This document shows positions 48,211 through 61,048 of a stretch of 64,000 nt of DNA, piece by piece. How positions within the stretch are numbered: position 1 is the stretch's first letter; every line of letters begins with the position of its first letter. The DNA comes from Adenanthera pavonina (lineage: Eukaryota; Streptophyta; Magnoliopsida; Fabales; Fabaceae): NCBI GenBank assembly GCA_026686845.1, contig JAIVEN010000028.1, forward strand, positions 77,001 to 141,000, written 5' to 3'. The notes below the pieces were generated by a model that did not search any database, was not told where the DNA came from, and saw only the letters and a list, made by a program, of their open reading frames with translations. A program made the position numbers and the translations under genes.

Positions 48211-51200
48211 ACCACTTCAACCTCAAGCTTCCATGATCAAAATTTCATCCAAGCCAAGTGAAGGAGAAGAAGGATGAATTGAATCCATGAAGAAGTAGAA
48301 AGACAAGTCAATTTCAGTTCCAAGTGAAGTTTCCTCAAGAGCAATTCGAATCCCTAGCTCTCCTTCAACTTTCTGCACTTGTTGAGATCTGGATGCTCAA
48401 GATAAAAGTGAAATGAAGTGGAGAGAATGGAAGGAATGAATAGAAAATGGAACAGAAGAAGAGAAAATAGAAATGATTCAAGAATTGTGTGGGAAATTGA
48501 GAGAAAATGGGAGGAAAATTAGGGAGTAAGGTGGAGAACGAATTGTAGCTAGAAAGAATGAGAGGGAGCATGAAAATAAAAAATCTTCCAGATCTGAATC
48601 ATGAGGTTCAATGGGCTAGGTTAATTGTTTAGGGCTTAAGAAGGGGAATCGGAGTAATTTTCCATGAAAGGCACTTAGGTGGATTAATGATTGATGATTA
48701 GGATGTGATGTGGTTTGTGTGCACTTGTGGGACTCCTTCCCTTTTGCAATTTATGTCTTAGCTTATTAGCTTGCCAACATATCCATGCCTAAAGACCTAT
48801 CAAAAGATGTTACATAAAGTAATCAAAATGTAACATTTAAAACCATGTAACATAAATTATATAAAACTTTGGTCTAAAATTATAAAATCAATTCAAGTAT
48901 GATTTGGGCATGAATAATTACGAAATTAATCACTAAAATTTAGGGGAAAACATTTTCAAAATGATGCAAAAGAAAGCAAGAAAAAACTTTAAGAAAATAG
49001 CTAGAAAATAGATTTCATAGGAAAGTTGACTAAAATGCCACATTTTGACTAAACTTTGACCGGCTCTGGAATGAAAACCCTAATCCCTATGGTTAAGTTT
49101 GCTAACTCAAATAAACCCTAATTAAGTGCTCTAGATGATGATTAGGTAATTCATCCAAGAATCATTAAAAATAATTAAATGTAATTGCAAGTGAAATAAC
49201 AAGTAGAGGTATTTTGGAAGAGTAAAAAATGGGTGAATAGTACTTGGAAATGAATTCAACATGGATGAAAATTTAATCATATGAGATGACTAATGATATT
49301 AAATGGATGATGGAATGAATACTTCTTGAAAAAATTTCACTCGAAATCACATAGAAAACCCTAATTTAATCACCCGATAAAAGTCAAATCAAGCACTTAA
49401 CTAATCAATATGAAAAATATATCTATGGAAAGAATTAACAACCAAATCCAATAAATATAATAAAATATCATAAAATATGCTTAAAATAAAATATTTAACA
49501 CATTTTTCCACAAATTATACAAAATCGGCTAAAACATAAAAATGTATTAAAACACAAAATAACCAAACAAATGTGATAAAAATGCTAAATTTAAAGAATA
49601 AAAACATAATAAAATACAGCATATCACTCCTTCTCCACTATCAACATAACAGCGCCATCCTCACCAATCTCGATCATTGCCACTGTCCCCTCCCTCTCTG
49701 TCTTTCCCTTCTTTTCTCCCTTTTGTCTTCCTCTCCATCCTCTTCTTCGTTAGTCCCCTCCATCGTCAAACACACACCAATGCTATAGTGCTCCGTTTGA
49801 GAGCTCATGATTGTGCCACTTTGACCACTGCCTATAAATAATATGACTCTTATAATTTTTATAATCTAAATTGAAAATTTATTGTGTCATTGTCATTATT
49901 ATTCAACTATTTTTTTTACTTTTCTTAAAGTTGAAATATGAAAGTCATTTATTATTTTTAAAATAATTTTTATTTTTTTTATTTCATTCTTTATCTTGAA
50001 TCATAAATCACGCTTAATAATATAATATTATTTCATTCTTATACATTTCACTTTTTTTTTCTGTTTTCTTTTTGGCATCATCATCATCAATGATGTATCT
50101 AGAAGGGGGGAATTATATATAAGAATCGATAGAGTGAATTAATTATAAAAAAGAACTTTAACTGAAAAAAATATTAAAATTTAGAATACTGAGTAATAAA
50201 ATTGGGAGAATAAGTAGTAACAGATTCTATTTTATAATTAATTTATTATCTTGGTCTCAAAAATGCAATTCTCCTATCTAAAATGATGGAGGTGGGGGCC
50301 AAAACTATTTTAAATTATAAGCACACACATATTACTCTAATGCTTTATTTTTAACATTTACAGTTAATATTATTTTCAAAATTTTTTGGGAATATTTCTA
50401 GCATGTTAACAAATTATACTAATTATGTATATTTTTTTTCAAAAAAAGAGATCTCAATAATTAAAGCAAAATATATACCCTTTAAACAATAGTTTCATAT
50501 TTGTTTGCTCACATCTTAACTTTTCAAAGTTCATTTCATTTTTTCAAAATGCTCTCAATATATTTTTTCAAATAATTAATGATTAAATAAATTATCTTCC
50601 CAACGCTCAAATTAGGAGATTAAAAAACAATAATTTATAATTAAACGCTATATTTTAGAAATTTATTCTATGTATTTTTATAATTTTTTAATATTTTATA
50701 TGAGATAATCTATGTAAACTTTGTTGGCAAAAAAATCTATATAACCTTTGAAATATATTATATAAAATTAAAATATATATTATTAATTTAATCAATATCA
50801 GTTCAATTGCACTTGAACAACTATCATATTAATAAACCTTATACTTGTGTTTCCACTAGTGTAATGACTAATTCAATTTTAAAAATACTACCCATGCAAG
50901 AAAACTCATACGATTTCATCATTTTTTTTGGCCTAGACCATTTCATCACACAACATCTTATAAATCAAACCTAAATTAGCAGAAAGTAATTCATCATCAA
51001 AACAAGTTTTACAGAAAATAATAGCTACCTTTGATGACCTTGACCCTCACAAAGAAGTTTCTTTCTCTTAGCAAATCTTAATTGGCAGTTCAGAAAACAA
51101 ACTATTCACAAAATATTCAGTTTGGAGTTTAGTGATTTCTAATTCAATATCAACCATTCACAAAATGTCCATACATATTTCAGGGTTGATATGCTTTAGT

Positions 51201-51885
51201 AATTACTAAAATTTCTCAAAACTATCACAACTTAACTAACGATACAAACAGCTTGTTGGATTTTCCAATATAGATTTAACATAAATCATGTTTATTTATA
51301 AAAGCCAGATTTAATGTTTATTAATTATTTTAAGCCCAAATAAGTGATCCGTGTCTATGTTAGTATTATGTTTAATGGACCTTACGTGTACAGACTAGTA
51401 ATAGGTACGTCAGCTAGTTAAAGTTATGCAAGAAGAGATACATATTCTCTACCTATATATGTAGTGCGATTGCCCCATTAAGATAACATTGGAAACACAT
51501 AATAGGTCACGAGAATAGTGCACTCTCTCTACTTGTGATTTTATTTTCTAAGCTATGGATTCACGAAGGCTTATAGTAACCCTACCTTTTTCTCCCTAAA
51601 TATTCATGCTATATAGCGATCTACTATGAGAGTCATTTATCTAAATTTTTCTTCAAAGTTGAATCATTTCGACACCCACCTAATCAATTAAACAAATCCC
51701 AGGACCACAATAGTAGATGATGATAGTGGAACTTCATCAATTTTCTTTTCCTTCCCTTAACTCGGAAGCTATGTAAGTTGCAAGAGCGGTCCCTGTTTAG
51801 CCCCAATGTTGAACCAGTAGCAATTTTAACAACCAGCCATTCCACTCAGTTTACAAGGGGAAAATGATTCAACGCATAGTCTTAC
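48211..51885. other. non-coding AT-rich region
   Basis: No supported gene. The part 48240-49560 has A- and GAATG-rich text like decayed LTR retrotransposon sequence. The part 49800-51300 is very AT-rich. No repeat partner found within the window. Confidence 0.4.
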
Positions 51886-53502
51886 CTAATGCTACGTTTG
51901 GTATAGGAACAAACGAAACAAGAAGCCAAAAATTGGCATGTTTGGTATGGATAATCATGCTTACTTGGGAAGCTGGGTTCCATCAATATGCATGGAACTG
52001 ACTTCATTTCATATGGCAATACAACTGTGCACACTTCCATGGAATCGTATCTGTTGGACCTTTTTGCCCTTCAGTGGATGGCTACTGTGAATGACAATGA
52101 GGGGCAGGGTGAGGTGACGGCAACAATGAGGGCGATGGACTCCAATGTCCTCTTTAGTGGAAGGTGCAACGACGACGAACTCACAAAACCAAAATGCTCT
52201 ACATCTTCAGCTTTGTTCAATGGTTCTCATGATTTCTCGCACTTCGCATGGCAGCTATGGATTCGATGGTTTTGTCCTCAGTTACGCACTTATGCACAAT
52301 TTGAGTTCGATGATTATGGTTCACCCAGCTATGGATTTGATGCCTTGATTTTTGTCTGATTCTTCGATTTTTGATCTTTGATTTCTAGCCTTGCTTCAGT
52401 TTCTTCGATGGCTCCGATTTCTGGTCTTCGATTTTTGGGACTTTGACTTCTGTTTTTTATCTTTGATTCTCTGCTCTGATTGTTCGTTTGATTGCAGTGG
52501 CTCCAATTGCAATATTCAAATCATTTTTCTTGTCTTCAATTGCCATGCCTCGGTTCTAGGTTGTTTGATAGATGAGGGGTACGGTTTTTATTTAAAAAAC
52601 TTGGGAAGGACATTTTGATGTTTCATATTATAAGAATAAATATCAAATAAAAATTATATTAAACTTCCATGTAACATTTTTAATCCATACTTCTATTTCC
52701 ATCGCTTATTCTGCTTCCAGAGACTGATGAAAAGGGAAAAAGTTTTCCTCATCTCTCACTCTTTCTTTCAAGACACTTTCATAGACCGAATTCTCAGCAC
52801 CATTCGTTTTCTTTTCTTCGGCCTGAATTTTTCAGCACCCCCATTGATAGCCCAAAAAGAGGGGAAATGTTTCATCGAAAGAAGAAAAAGAGAAAAAAAG
52901 GGGATAAGGGGCAACTTGAATGCTCAAAGCAATTCGAAAATAAAACTATGATGGAGAAGAAATTTACCCAACAAAAATATTCCTTTTACCCGAAGTAGTG
53001 CCTATTCTTAAATGTTCGTCAATCAATACTGGCATTTTGTTTCTTTAAATTCGTATTTAGCTCTAGGTTAGAAAAATAAAATAGTTTCTTTCTAATTCAC
53101 CATTTACCGGCCAAAAATAACTTATCTATAATGAATTTTATATCTCATTTGCTAATGTAATTAAACTTTACTTTGCGAATCATTATTAGTAACCAAAAGA
53201 ATTAATATAAATGTTAAGATTTTCATCTCTAGGTTTCTTTTTTATATTAAAAATTAAATTCTAATTTCTCAATCTCGCTAATGGTGTAGGCTAGGAAAAA
53301 AAATTTTTGGGTTGGGACAATTTGAGCCTTCGAACTTATTTTTTTTATCAAAATAGAGTTCAGTCAAAATTTATGCACATAGATACTCGTAAATGGCACA
53401 GGAAAATGTTATTGTACAAATGATAAACATTAGCAAGAAAACAGAACTGTAAATAGAACAAATGGAAACAGACAATAATCCCAGCCCGAGCATATATGTA
53501 AT
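51886..53502. other. intergenic region with unassigned 123-codon ORF
   Basis: The ORF at 51988-52359 (+) has no recognisable domain and its downstream text is a simple TTCGATTTTTG-type repeat, so I do not call a gene. The start, CTACGTTTGGTATAGGAAC near 51894, resembles the ends of some MITEs, but no matching right end was found. The 3' UTR of the minus-strand synthetase gene lies at the right edge. Confidence 0.35.
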
Positions 53503-55803
53503 CTAAGCTTCTGCAATACCTTGAGGCTGTGTCATATTCCGTTTAGTTTTCTTCATCTTCTCAGCTGCTGTCCCCTTATCCTCCAGTTCAGTTTGGGTTT
53601 CAATCCTAGCAAAGACTGGCTTGGGTTGAGCCATGACCTGGCCACCCTTAAGCCCACCCCATTGAGTGTCTCCCTGCAAAACAAAACAGCTTCAATCAAA
53701 CAACGAAACAGAATTCCTGGAAACCAGGCAAAACTGCATGTGCAAACATCAGAGTATATGGGTTTGTGTGTGTGAGTCCACTGAGTGTCTCTGTGCAATG
53801 CAAAACAACTTCCATCAAACAACATAACAGAGCACCTAGAAACCCGGCAAGTGGATGTGCAAACATCAGTGTGTGTCAGGCAACAAGTGCATGTACAAAC
53901 ATCAGCGCACATGTGGGTGTGGGTGTGTGGGCGTGCATGAAAGCAAGCAGGCATTACAGAGGGGGAGGGAGAGACAGACCCAGGTTGCTGCATCAAATTG
54001 GTCCCTGGAATAGCCAAGTTGAGCATATATTCTCCAACTCAGGCTTGGTGTGATGGGGGATAGTGTGACAGCAATAATCCTCACGGCCTCCAATATAATA
54101 ACAAGGTCCTACTCGACAACATAAAAAATCCAGCTTAGACATAGGCCATCTTAACAGCAACAAAACTGGTTAGACGTTGAACTTACAGTTACCCAAACAA
54201 AAGAAAAGAAAGGGCGATATGATTATCCATTATTATTATTAGTTTAAGAAAGTTACCTTGGCAGCCACCTCAGAAGCAGCACCCCCTTGTTTAAAAAGAG
54301 ACCATGGTGCACGCTCATCCATGTAGGAATTACCAACATTACCAATCTCAAGCACAGCCTCACAAGCTGAGGACAATAAGAGTTTCTCATAGTGAATCTG
54401 AGCTTTCTCAACCTATAAATGCATATATTAGTCAACGTTTGGGTCATAGGCAGGTAATAGAGAAATTTGGCTTTAAAACATGCCAAGAGGTTATTGAGCA
54501 TTATAGAACCAGAAGTCAGAGCATAAAAAAGGGTCAGCCAGTCAGCTTCTGTTTGAAAATATGAAAACGTAAGAAAGAATTCCTAATGTTGTTAAGAAAG
54601 AATGCAAAATCTGATTAGTGCACAATGAAATAAGAATGAATTAACATGCATTTTTCCGCTGGGCTCTCAGGGTTTTATCCTATCCAAACAAGCTCTCACA
54701 TTCACACACCCCCCACCCCCCTTTTTTCTTTTTTATTAAAAAAAAATTTCCTACTACCTGGATTTTTAATCCATTGTAGGGGAAATATTTTATCATGTTC
54801 AAATAAGTTAAAAAAACCACAGGACCTCCAAATCAATTGGGCCAAAGAAGTATTAATTATCAAGACATGATGAAAATGAAACATCTTGATATTGTCATTG
54901 GAATTGCACTGAGAATTTCTGAAAATAAATGTACTTATGTGTCACCACATATATCAGTAACTTCTAGAACAGCTTTTGAAAGGAACAAGCAATACCAAAC
55001 TGAGCCTTAGCATAAAGACAACGTGACTTTTGGCATTAAAATATTACTTCATAATCCTTCGCACAAATAACACAATTCTTGTACTTTCAACTTCAGATTT
55101 AACCTATATGAATGAGACATATGCGCCTAAACCCAGATAAATCATTTTAGTTATCCATAAGCTATTATAGCTAAAAGCCATATATTCCTATCTCATCTAC
55201 TTAAAAGCAATAAAATAAATAATTAAATAAATATATAAATAAGCATATTGGAAACATGGAAAAAGGGCTATCATATCTTTTATTGAAGCCACAGTTAACA
55301 ATGACATAATCTCATTTGACTTTTAAAATGAAACACTAAATAATATTTTTAAAATACTGCAATTTCCTAGGGACTTTACCAGCTTCTCTACATTGTCCTT
55401 GAATGTATTTCCTTCTGCAGCAATAGTGGAATCAACAATCAAAGTAGAATTGCAGTTCTTTTTTAGAAGTCCTAGTGTACGATTAAGAAGATTTCCTGCC
55501 AAAATAGTTATAAGTCATGCACAATAAAGTTAGGCTAAAAATTCATACAGAAAAAAAAAAAAGCTAGGCTAAAAATTCACAATAAAAGGCCGGGACCAAG
55601 GTCATTTTTTGGCAAGTCATACCAATTGTATTGGCAAGATGCGCATTAACAATATTGATAAAGCGTTCCTCCGAATAGTCCCCATCATTGCCAAATTCCA
55701 CCTCCCTGAGGAAGAAGTATCTAATTGCATCTGTCCCAAATTTGTGAACCAAATCATTTGGCTCAAGGGTATTCCCCAACGACTTGCCCATCTTCATACC
55801 ATC
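53503..55803 (-). CDS. OVA1: methionine--tRNA ligase, organellar type, last five exons
   Basis: Exons 55623-55803, 55380-55495, 54257-54412, 53980-54108 and 53503-53673 (stop TAG) all have GT/AG borders and matching phases. The first carries KMGKSLGN, the KMSKS ATP-binding loop with Gly for the central Ser, followed by RYFFLREVEFGNDGDYSEER. The rest is the class Ia anticodon-binding helical domain (NLLNRTLGLLKKNC; SSACEAVLEIGNVGNSYMDE; RIIAVTLSPITPSLSWRIYA) and a lysine-rich tail. It closely follows the plant chloroplast/mitochondrial enzyme, which charges methionine onto organellar tRNA-Met. The N-terminal catalytic fold with the HIGH motif and the transit peptide is not between 55804 and 64000, where a MITE and a copia element lie. 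Either the intron exceeds 8 kb or the 5' part is lost. No stop or frameshift in the five exons. Confidence 0.88.
53655..53915. repeat. tandem duplication of the last-intron acceptor region
   Basis: About 110-120 bp including the acceptor and the first codons of the last synthetase exon is duplicated as 53655-53770 and 53779-53880, with a short third piece (TGCATGTACAAACATCAG) at 53888-53905. The upstream copy keeps an acceptor-like TTGCACAG/AGACACTC on the minus strand. Confidence 0.75.
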
Positions 55804-56735
55804 CTAACATTGTCAAAATAAAAAGCAAAGCTGCATGAAATAAAGTCAGCTACAAGAAACATATTTGTAATCTCTTGCTCAGTCACACAACCAAATTTGG
55901 TTAGAATTTGAGTACAACGTGGTGGTGGTGGTTAAGGGATGTAAATAAGCTAGTGATGGACCCACACTCATTGAACCATGGCCCATTAGGGAGAATAATA
56001 GAAAGAGCCAAAACCAAGAAATACAAGAGGAAAAGGTGGGGGTGAGCTGGCAGAGAGAGAGGGGGGGAGTTGGTTAGAGGTGGAAAGTATATTGGAGGGT
56101 CTGGAAGGACTGATATGGGGCAAAATTGGGTGCACTCGTAGCATCTGGTTAAAAGAGACAACTATAAGAATTAAAAGTTTAATGTCAGAAGCCAACGAAA
56201 GTTTTTTATGACAATATGACTGCCTTGGAATAGCCCAGAATCTTGTTCAAAATGATCGCACAAAACGTGTTGAAATTAACCACCACTTTATCAAAGAAAA
56301 AATTGACAACAGTCCATTGAACTACATCATACACCTACCAAACTTCAAGTGGCACATGCACTTTCTAAGGCTCTAGCTCAAGTCTGATTTGAAGAACTTG
56401 GAGTCAAGTTGGGAATAATTAACATCTAATCTCCTATTTAAGCAGGAGTAAAGGAAAATTTGGGAAGACTTGCCCTAGGAAGTAGGAGATTTTAATTAGA
56501 TTTATTTTATGTTTTTAGTACGTTTTAGTAATTTCTTTTACTTTAAGTTTGGTTTTTTAAACTTGAAGTTATTGTTATTGGGGTTGGGACTTTAGATAGC
56601 CCTAGGCTATTTTCATTGTTATACTTTTGAAGAATTGCCATTGAGACTAACTATCTGTCAATTTTCTCCCTCACTCTTTTTGTTTCTCCCTCCTCCTCCT
56701 TATCCCTCCCCCTTTTCTTCCTTGTGCTACATTAA
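55804..56735. other. intron or upstream sequence of the synthetase gene
   Basis: No further exon recognised on the minus strand. Short ORFs here have no domain. Confidence 0.4.
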
Positions 56736-56736
56736 C

Positions 56737-57130
56737 ATATTGTTTGGTTGAAGGGTTTTGGATGAGAGGGGAGGGCCTTGTTTGGTTGAACAAAAAATTA
56801 AGGAGCTCCCCTCCCCTCATCTGGTTCCAAAAAAAAAAATTTAAGGAGGGTTGTTTGGTTTAAAAAAAAAGTAATAACTCCCCTCCCCTCTCTCTTCCCT
56901 CTAAAAAAATTTAAGGAGGGTTTTGGAGGGGAGGCATGTAAATAAAAGTTTTCGGGACATAATTAACCTTATAAAACTTTTAAATTCCCAGATTGCCCTT
57001 AAAATCCCTCCCCTCCCCTCCATTTCAATCAAACCAAACATGGGCTCCTCCCCTCCCTCCATTTAATCTCTCTGCTCCCTTCCCCCCATTGAAATTCCTT
57101 TCTGCCTTTCCATTGAACCAAACACACTCT
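56737..57130. mobile_element. G/C-skewed MITE, PIF/Harbinger-like
   Basis: Left end ATATTGTTTGGTTGAAGG and reversed right end GAGTGTGTTTGGTTCAATGG form inverted repeats. Inside are many GGGGAGGGG or CCCCTCCCC runs and two copies of AAAATTTAAGGAGGG. The flanks TAA and TAG are not a perfect duplication. The type resembles common legume and eudicot MITEs. Confidence 0.5.
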
Positions 57131-57952
57131 AGAGTATTGAATATCACTCCCTCTGGTCAACTAAGGTTGCCTTAATAATGACATGATCAAATCTGATCAC
57201 GTCTTAATGAAGTGATTATCATATAATCATGTCTTAATGGCATGATCAGCCTCTTTATTAAGCCTTAACAGCTCTTTTATGGCTGCACACAGGTTAAGTC
57301 GGGCTGAGTTGGACAATGTCACAAAGCATGACAAGACAATCATCATTGGGCTTGTACAACATTATTCGTGTTAGCTTGTTTTGTGTGTGACCCTGGAAGC
57401 TCATATAACGGTAGTGGGCCAAAACTTTAGCCCATAAGCCATAATCAACCTCTAGCAAAACCTTATAACTACCCAAATTATATGAAAATCAATAATTCAA
57501 TACAACTTAATATGCAACTTATGTCATAATTCTTTTGTCATAGATATCTAGGTTGAAATAAGGCATGGAAGATGTCACCCTTATAGTGTTTAACCAACTA
57601 TTTCTCAATCTCCAGGCAGATTGATAAAACAAATGACATTGATCATTCTATCAATGCATTAAGCTCTCACTCATCGAAAGGCCCAAAGATATCTCTCCCA
57701 CAATAACAACAACAACAACAGCCTTATCCCACTATGTGGGGATATCTCTCCCACAATGAGAGGGACAAATTCCATTTTAATCACTCATCTTACTATGCAT
57801 AAATCTCACTATGCTCAATCAAAACCTTGATAATTATCTAGTTAAAGAAGACTTTTGATTGTGTTAAATCAGTGTTTATTATACCGAAATCTATGGTGAT
57901 TTCATGTTTAAGGACTTAATGACATAGCTATCATGAGAATCACTTATAACAT
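57131..57952. other. non-coding, short repeats
   Basis: The words CATGATCA/TGATCATG and GTCTTAATG recur at 57180-57250. An (ACA)n tract at 57705-57720 precedes CCTTATCCCACTATGTGGGG. No gene. Confidence 0.4.
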
Positions 57953-58180
57953 TGTTGGAAGTGGGCTTTGTTTTCCCTAAGGCCCATTACAACATTAACC
58001 TAGTATCTTTATCTTTAATAGCTTTATGATTTATCTTTTATCATATCTCATTATTAGATTTTATTTTATTTTCCTTATTTTTAGGAGAATATTTTGGGAT
58101 TCTTTAATCCCTAGACTCTATATGTATCATACTCTCCCTCATGTTGAATAAGATAAATCGCTCTACTATTCCCTTTTACA
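57953..58180 (+). repeat. 5' LTR of the plus-strand copia element
   Basis: Limits are set by the TG start and by the primer-binding site that follows directly. It contains the leader-like ATCATACTCTCCCTCATG. The partner LTR is not in the window, so the length is inferred. Confidence 0.65.
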
Positions 58181-58199
58181 TGGTATCAAAGCCCTAGCC

Positions 58200-59291
58200 A
58201 TGTCTCTTAAGCAAGTGGTTCTCCCTAGTGGACTAAGGGTCTTTGCAATAGGCAGAGATGGCAGTTGGTGTCCTCTAGACAATGAAAAACCAAAGGAAAC
58301 CGAACTAAAGCAAAGTCAAAGTGACAAAGGAGGAAGCAGCAGTGTAATCTCCTTCATGGGGAATGCACCGGATTCTCTTCATCAAACAATGATCACCCAC
58401 AAAATTAATGAGAATAATTATCTCAAGTGGTCTCGTAGTGTTCTCATGTTTGTTCGTGGTCAAGGAAAGGAGCAATATCTCATAAGAGAAGCTAGGCGGC
58501 CAACACTTGGAGAGCTGAATTATGACACATGGGTTGCTAAGAACAATACTGTTTTGACCTGGCTAGTTCACTTTATGAATGTTGGCATCAGTGATAATCA
58601 TCTCTTAGCCTCCACAGCTAAAGAAAGAAGGGGATCAGCTAGGTGCACCTATGCAGAAATTTGAATCAAGGGGAGAAATCAGTGACTCTACTACAACTCA
58701 TTGATGAAGCTATGGCAATAAATCGATTTGTATGAGGTGCATTGCTGGTCATGCCATGAAGATGAACTATACTTCAAACAGTTTGTTGACCAAGAAAGAA
58801 GCTATGACTTCCTGTTAGGGCTGAATGAGAAATTTGAAGAGGTTCATGGAAGGATCATGAGGATGAGGCCTCATTCATCCTTAGAGGACTCATTTAACAT
58901 GATCAAGTGCGAAGAAAGCAGGAAGAAACTACTGCAAAATTCTTCTACTTTGCTAATAGCTCCTACAGCCAAACCCTCAATCATGATTGCTACAGGAAAT
59001 CTTGGTACTAATCAAAAGGGGAAAAAGTTATCAAAGTGGTGTGACCATTGTAACAAAAGTGACCACACCAAAGAAACCTATTGGAAACTCCACGGCAAAC
59101 CACCAAACATCAAACAGAAAGGTATAAACAAGAGCAAAGGTCTGATGGTAAGAGGGACCGAAAATGATGCTCGTGTGTTAAGTATGGAAGAGATTTCAGT
59201 TTTGAGAAAAATCTTAGACAAACATGTTCAGCAAGGCTTTTCTTTTGAGAAACAATGTGAGAAATCTGCCCCTTTTGTTACTCTAGCCTAA
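58200..59291 (+). pseudogene. copia gag
   Basis: Starts MSLKQVVLPSGLRVF a few bases after the primer-binding site. The gag core reads HKINENNYLKWSRSVLMFVR, then RSYDFLLGLNEKFEEVHGRI after a break at about 58665-58727. The zinc knuckle reads CDHCNKSDHTKETYWKLHG: the final Cys of CCHC is Tyr, so it is unlikely to bind zinc normally. Confidence 0.85.
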
Positions 59292-59300
59292 ACAGGTACT

Positions 59301-60490
59301 TTGCTTACTATTGTTCTTAGTAGCATTGTGCAAACCAGAAATTTGTGGTTTGTAGATTCAGAAGCCATAGATTATATAATTGGTTTTAAGGAACTTTTCT
59401 GTGAATTTCGAAATTTTTTTGAACATACTGTAGGGACTTATGCTAAGATTCTTAGTGATGGAACAGTAGTGATTTCAGAAACTATTATTTTGAAGGATGT
59501 TTTATGTCCCAGAAATTAAATGCATTTTATTATCTGTGAGAAGAGTAGTCAAGCAGATAAATTACCTCGCTATATTTGATGATTTTGGCCATGATTTTAA
59601 GGGTCTAATTTTGTGGAAGATGACCAGAAATGCAAATGAGTGGAATATGCTTTACTATCTTGAAGGATCATCAAAGACAAGTCTATTGCTATTTTTTCTA
59701 TTTTATCTGATGACAAAATAAACTTGCGGCATTACAGATTAGGCCATATGAGTCTTGGTTATATGAAGCATTTGTTTCCAAACTCTATCAATAAAAAGGA
59801 TTCTGACTTTCTTTGTGACATTTGTCAATTTGCAAAACAAATTCAAACTCATTTTCCATCTCAACCTTATAAGCCTACTTATCCTTTTGCCTTAGTTCAT
59901 AGCGATGTATGGGGTCCATCTAAAATTGTAATTAGCTCTAAATCCAAGTCGTTCGTAACTTTTATTGATGATCATACATGGTTAACATGGGAATTTCTTA
60001 TGAAGGAAAAACAAAGGCGTTTCAAATTTTTAAAAATTTCCATGCCTTTGTAACAACTCGATTCAATATGTCCATAAAGATCCCCTGGAGAGACACTGGA
60101 AGAGAGTATCTTAGTTCATCCCTTAAGAGTTTTCTTGTGGGTAATGGGATTCATCATCAAGCATCCTATGTGAATACACCTCAACAAAATGGTATAGTTG
60201 AAACGCAAAATAGGCATCTCTTAGAAGTTGCTAGAGCTCTCATGATTGCTAATAATGTCCCTAATGTTTTTTGGGTGATGCTATTCTTACTTCAGCTTAC
60301 CTAATTAACTGAATGCCTTAAAAAATTCTGAATTTCTAGACCCCTCTTGAAGAATTCAATGAGTCATATCCTAATTCTCCTCTTATAAATTCCATTCCTA
60401 AGTGAGTCTTTGGTTGTACTGTTTTTGCTCACAATGATGTTGGGGGGAAGTTGAAGTCAAGAGCTATCAAATGTATCTTTCTTGGTTATT
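59301..60490 (+). pseudogene. copia protease and integrase
   Basis: Protease start LWFVDSEAIDYI, in which the catalytic DSG is DSE. Integrase with HYRLGHMSLGYMKHL and CDICQFAKQ (zinc finger), ALVHSDVWGPSKI (first Asp) and SYVNTPQQNGIVETQNRHLL (catalytic Glu region). It is broken at about 59720, 60050 and 60305. The segment ends CIFLGYS just before the solo LTR. Confidence 0.85.
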
Positions 60491-60493
60491 CTC

Positions 60494-61033
60494 TGATAAA
60501 ACCCTGGAGAACCGATGAAAAGGACTGGGGAACTGAAGGTAAAGAGTAGGGAACTATAAGTATATTACTGGGAAACAATGCTAAATTGATAGATGACTAG
60601 GAGAAATAGAAGGTAAGAGTAGATAACCAAATCTACTAGACTTTCTAGAGCAAGAATCTCACTGAAAGAAAGAACTGATAGCCAAAGTAGGAGAATCTCC
60701 AAGGGAAACAAATGATAATTCTCATTCAAGTCATCCTTCACAACTGAAGACTACCGTCCTATTTATAATGCAAAAACATACATTAAAATCATTAAATAAA
60801 ATCAGAAAATCGGTAAGAATATCTGAACTAGCAAGCTGAAAAAGAATTATTAACGGCTAACGAACTAAATCAAGATACTAACTACTCCTATATTCTCTCA
60901 ACAACTTCTGCACGTTCTCTTCCTTAGTCTTTGACTGATTCAACCCACTTCACCCATTATCCCATGATTGCTTGTCAATACAGTACTCTATCATTCTCCT
61001 ACTTAAAAGGGTCATAAATGTTATTCTCCATCA
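60494..61033 (-). mobile_element. probable solo LTR in copia integrase C-terminus
   Basis: The copia text stops after FLGYS and resumes at about 61040 with FYLTMNAKFVEHEPYYSKS; the sequence between is non-coding. It starts TGATAAAACCC and ends TTCTCCATCA. On the minus strand it has a TATAAATAG box near 60750 with a leader after it. About 15 codons of copia text are missing and no target duplication remains, so the borders are approximate. Confidence 0.6.
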
Positions 61034-61048
61034 ACATGAAAATTTTAT

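Noticed and set aside
51988..52359. 123-codon ORF on the plus strand as a possible gene
   Set aside because: No known domain, no splice or promoter context, and downstream text is simple repeat; ORF length alone is not enough in a window of this size.
53553..54026. 157-codon Cys/His-rich ORF on the minus strand (text like CTCTCCLTHTDVCTSTC)
   Set aside because: It runs through the last two MetRS exons and the intron in part out of frame; the Cys/His pattern is a by-product of the tandemly duplicated intron.
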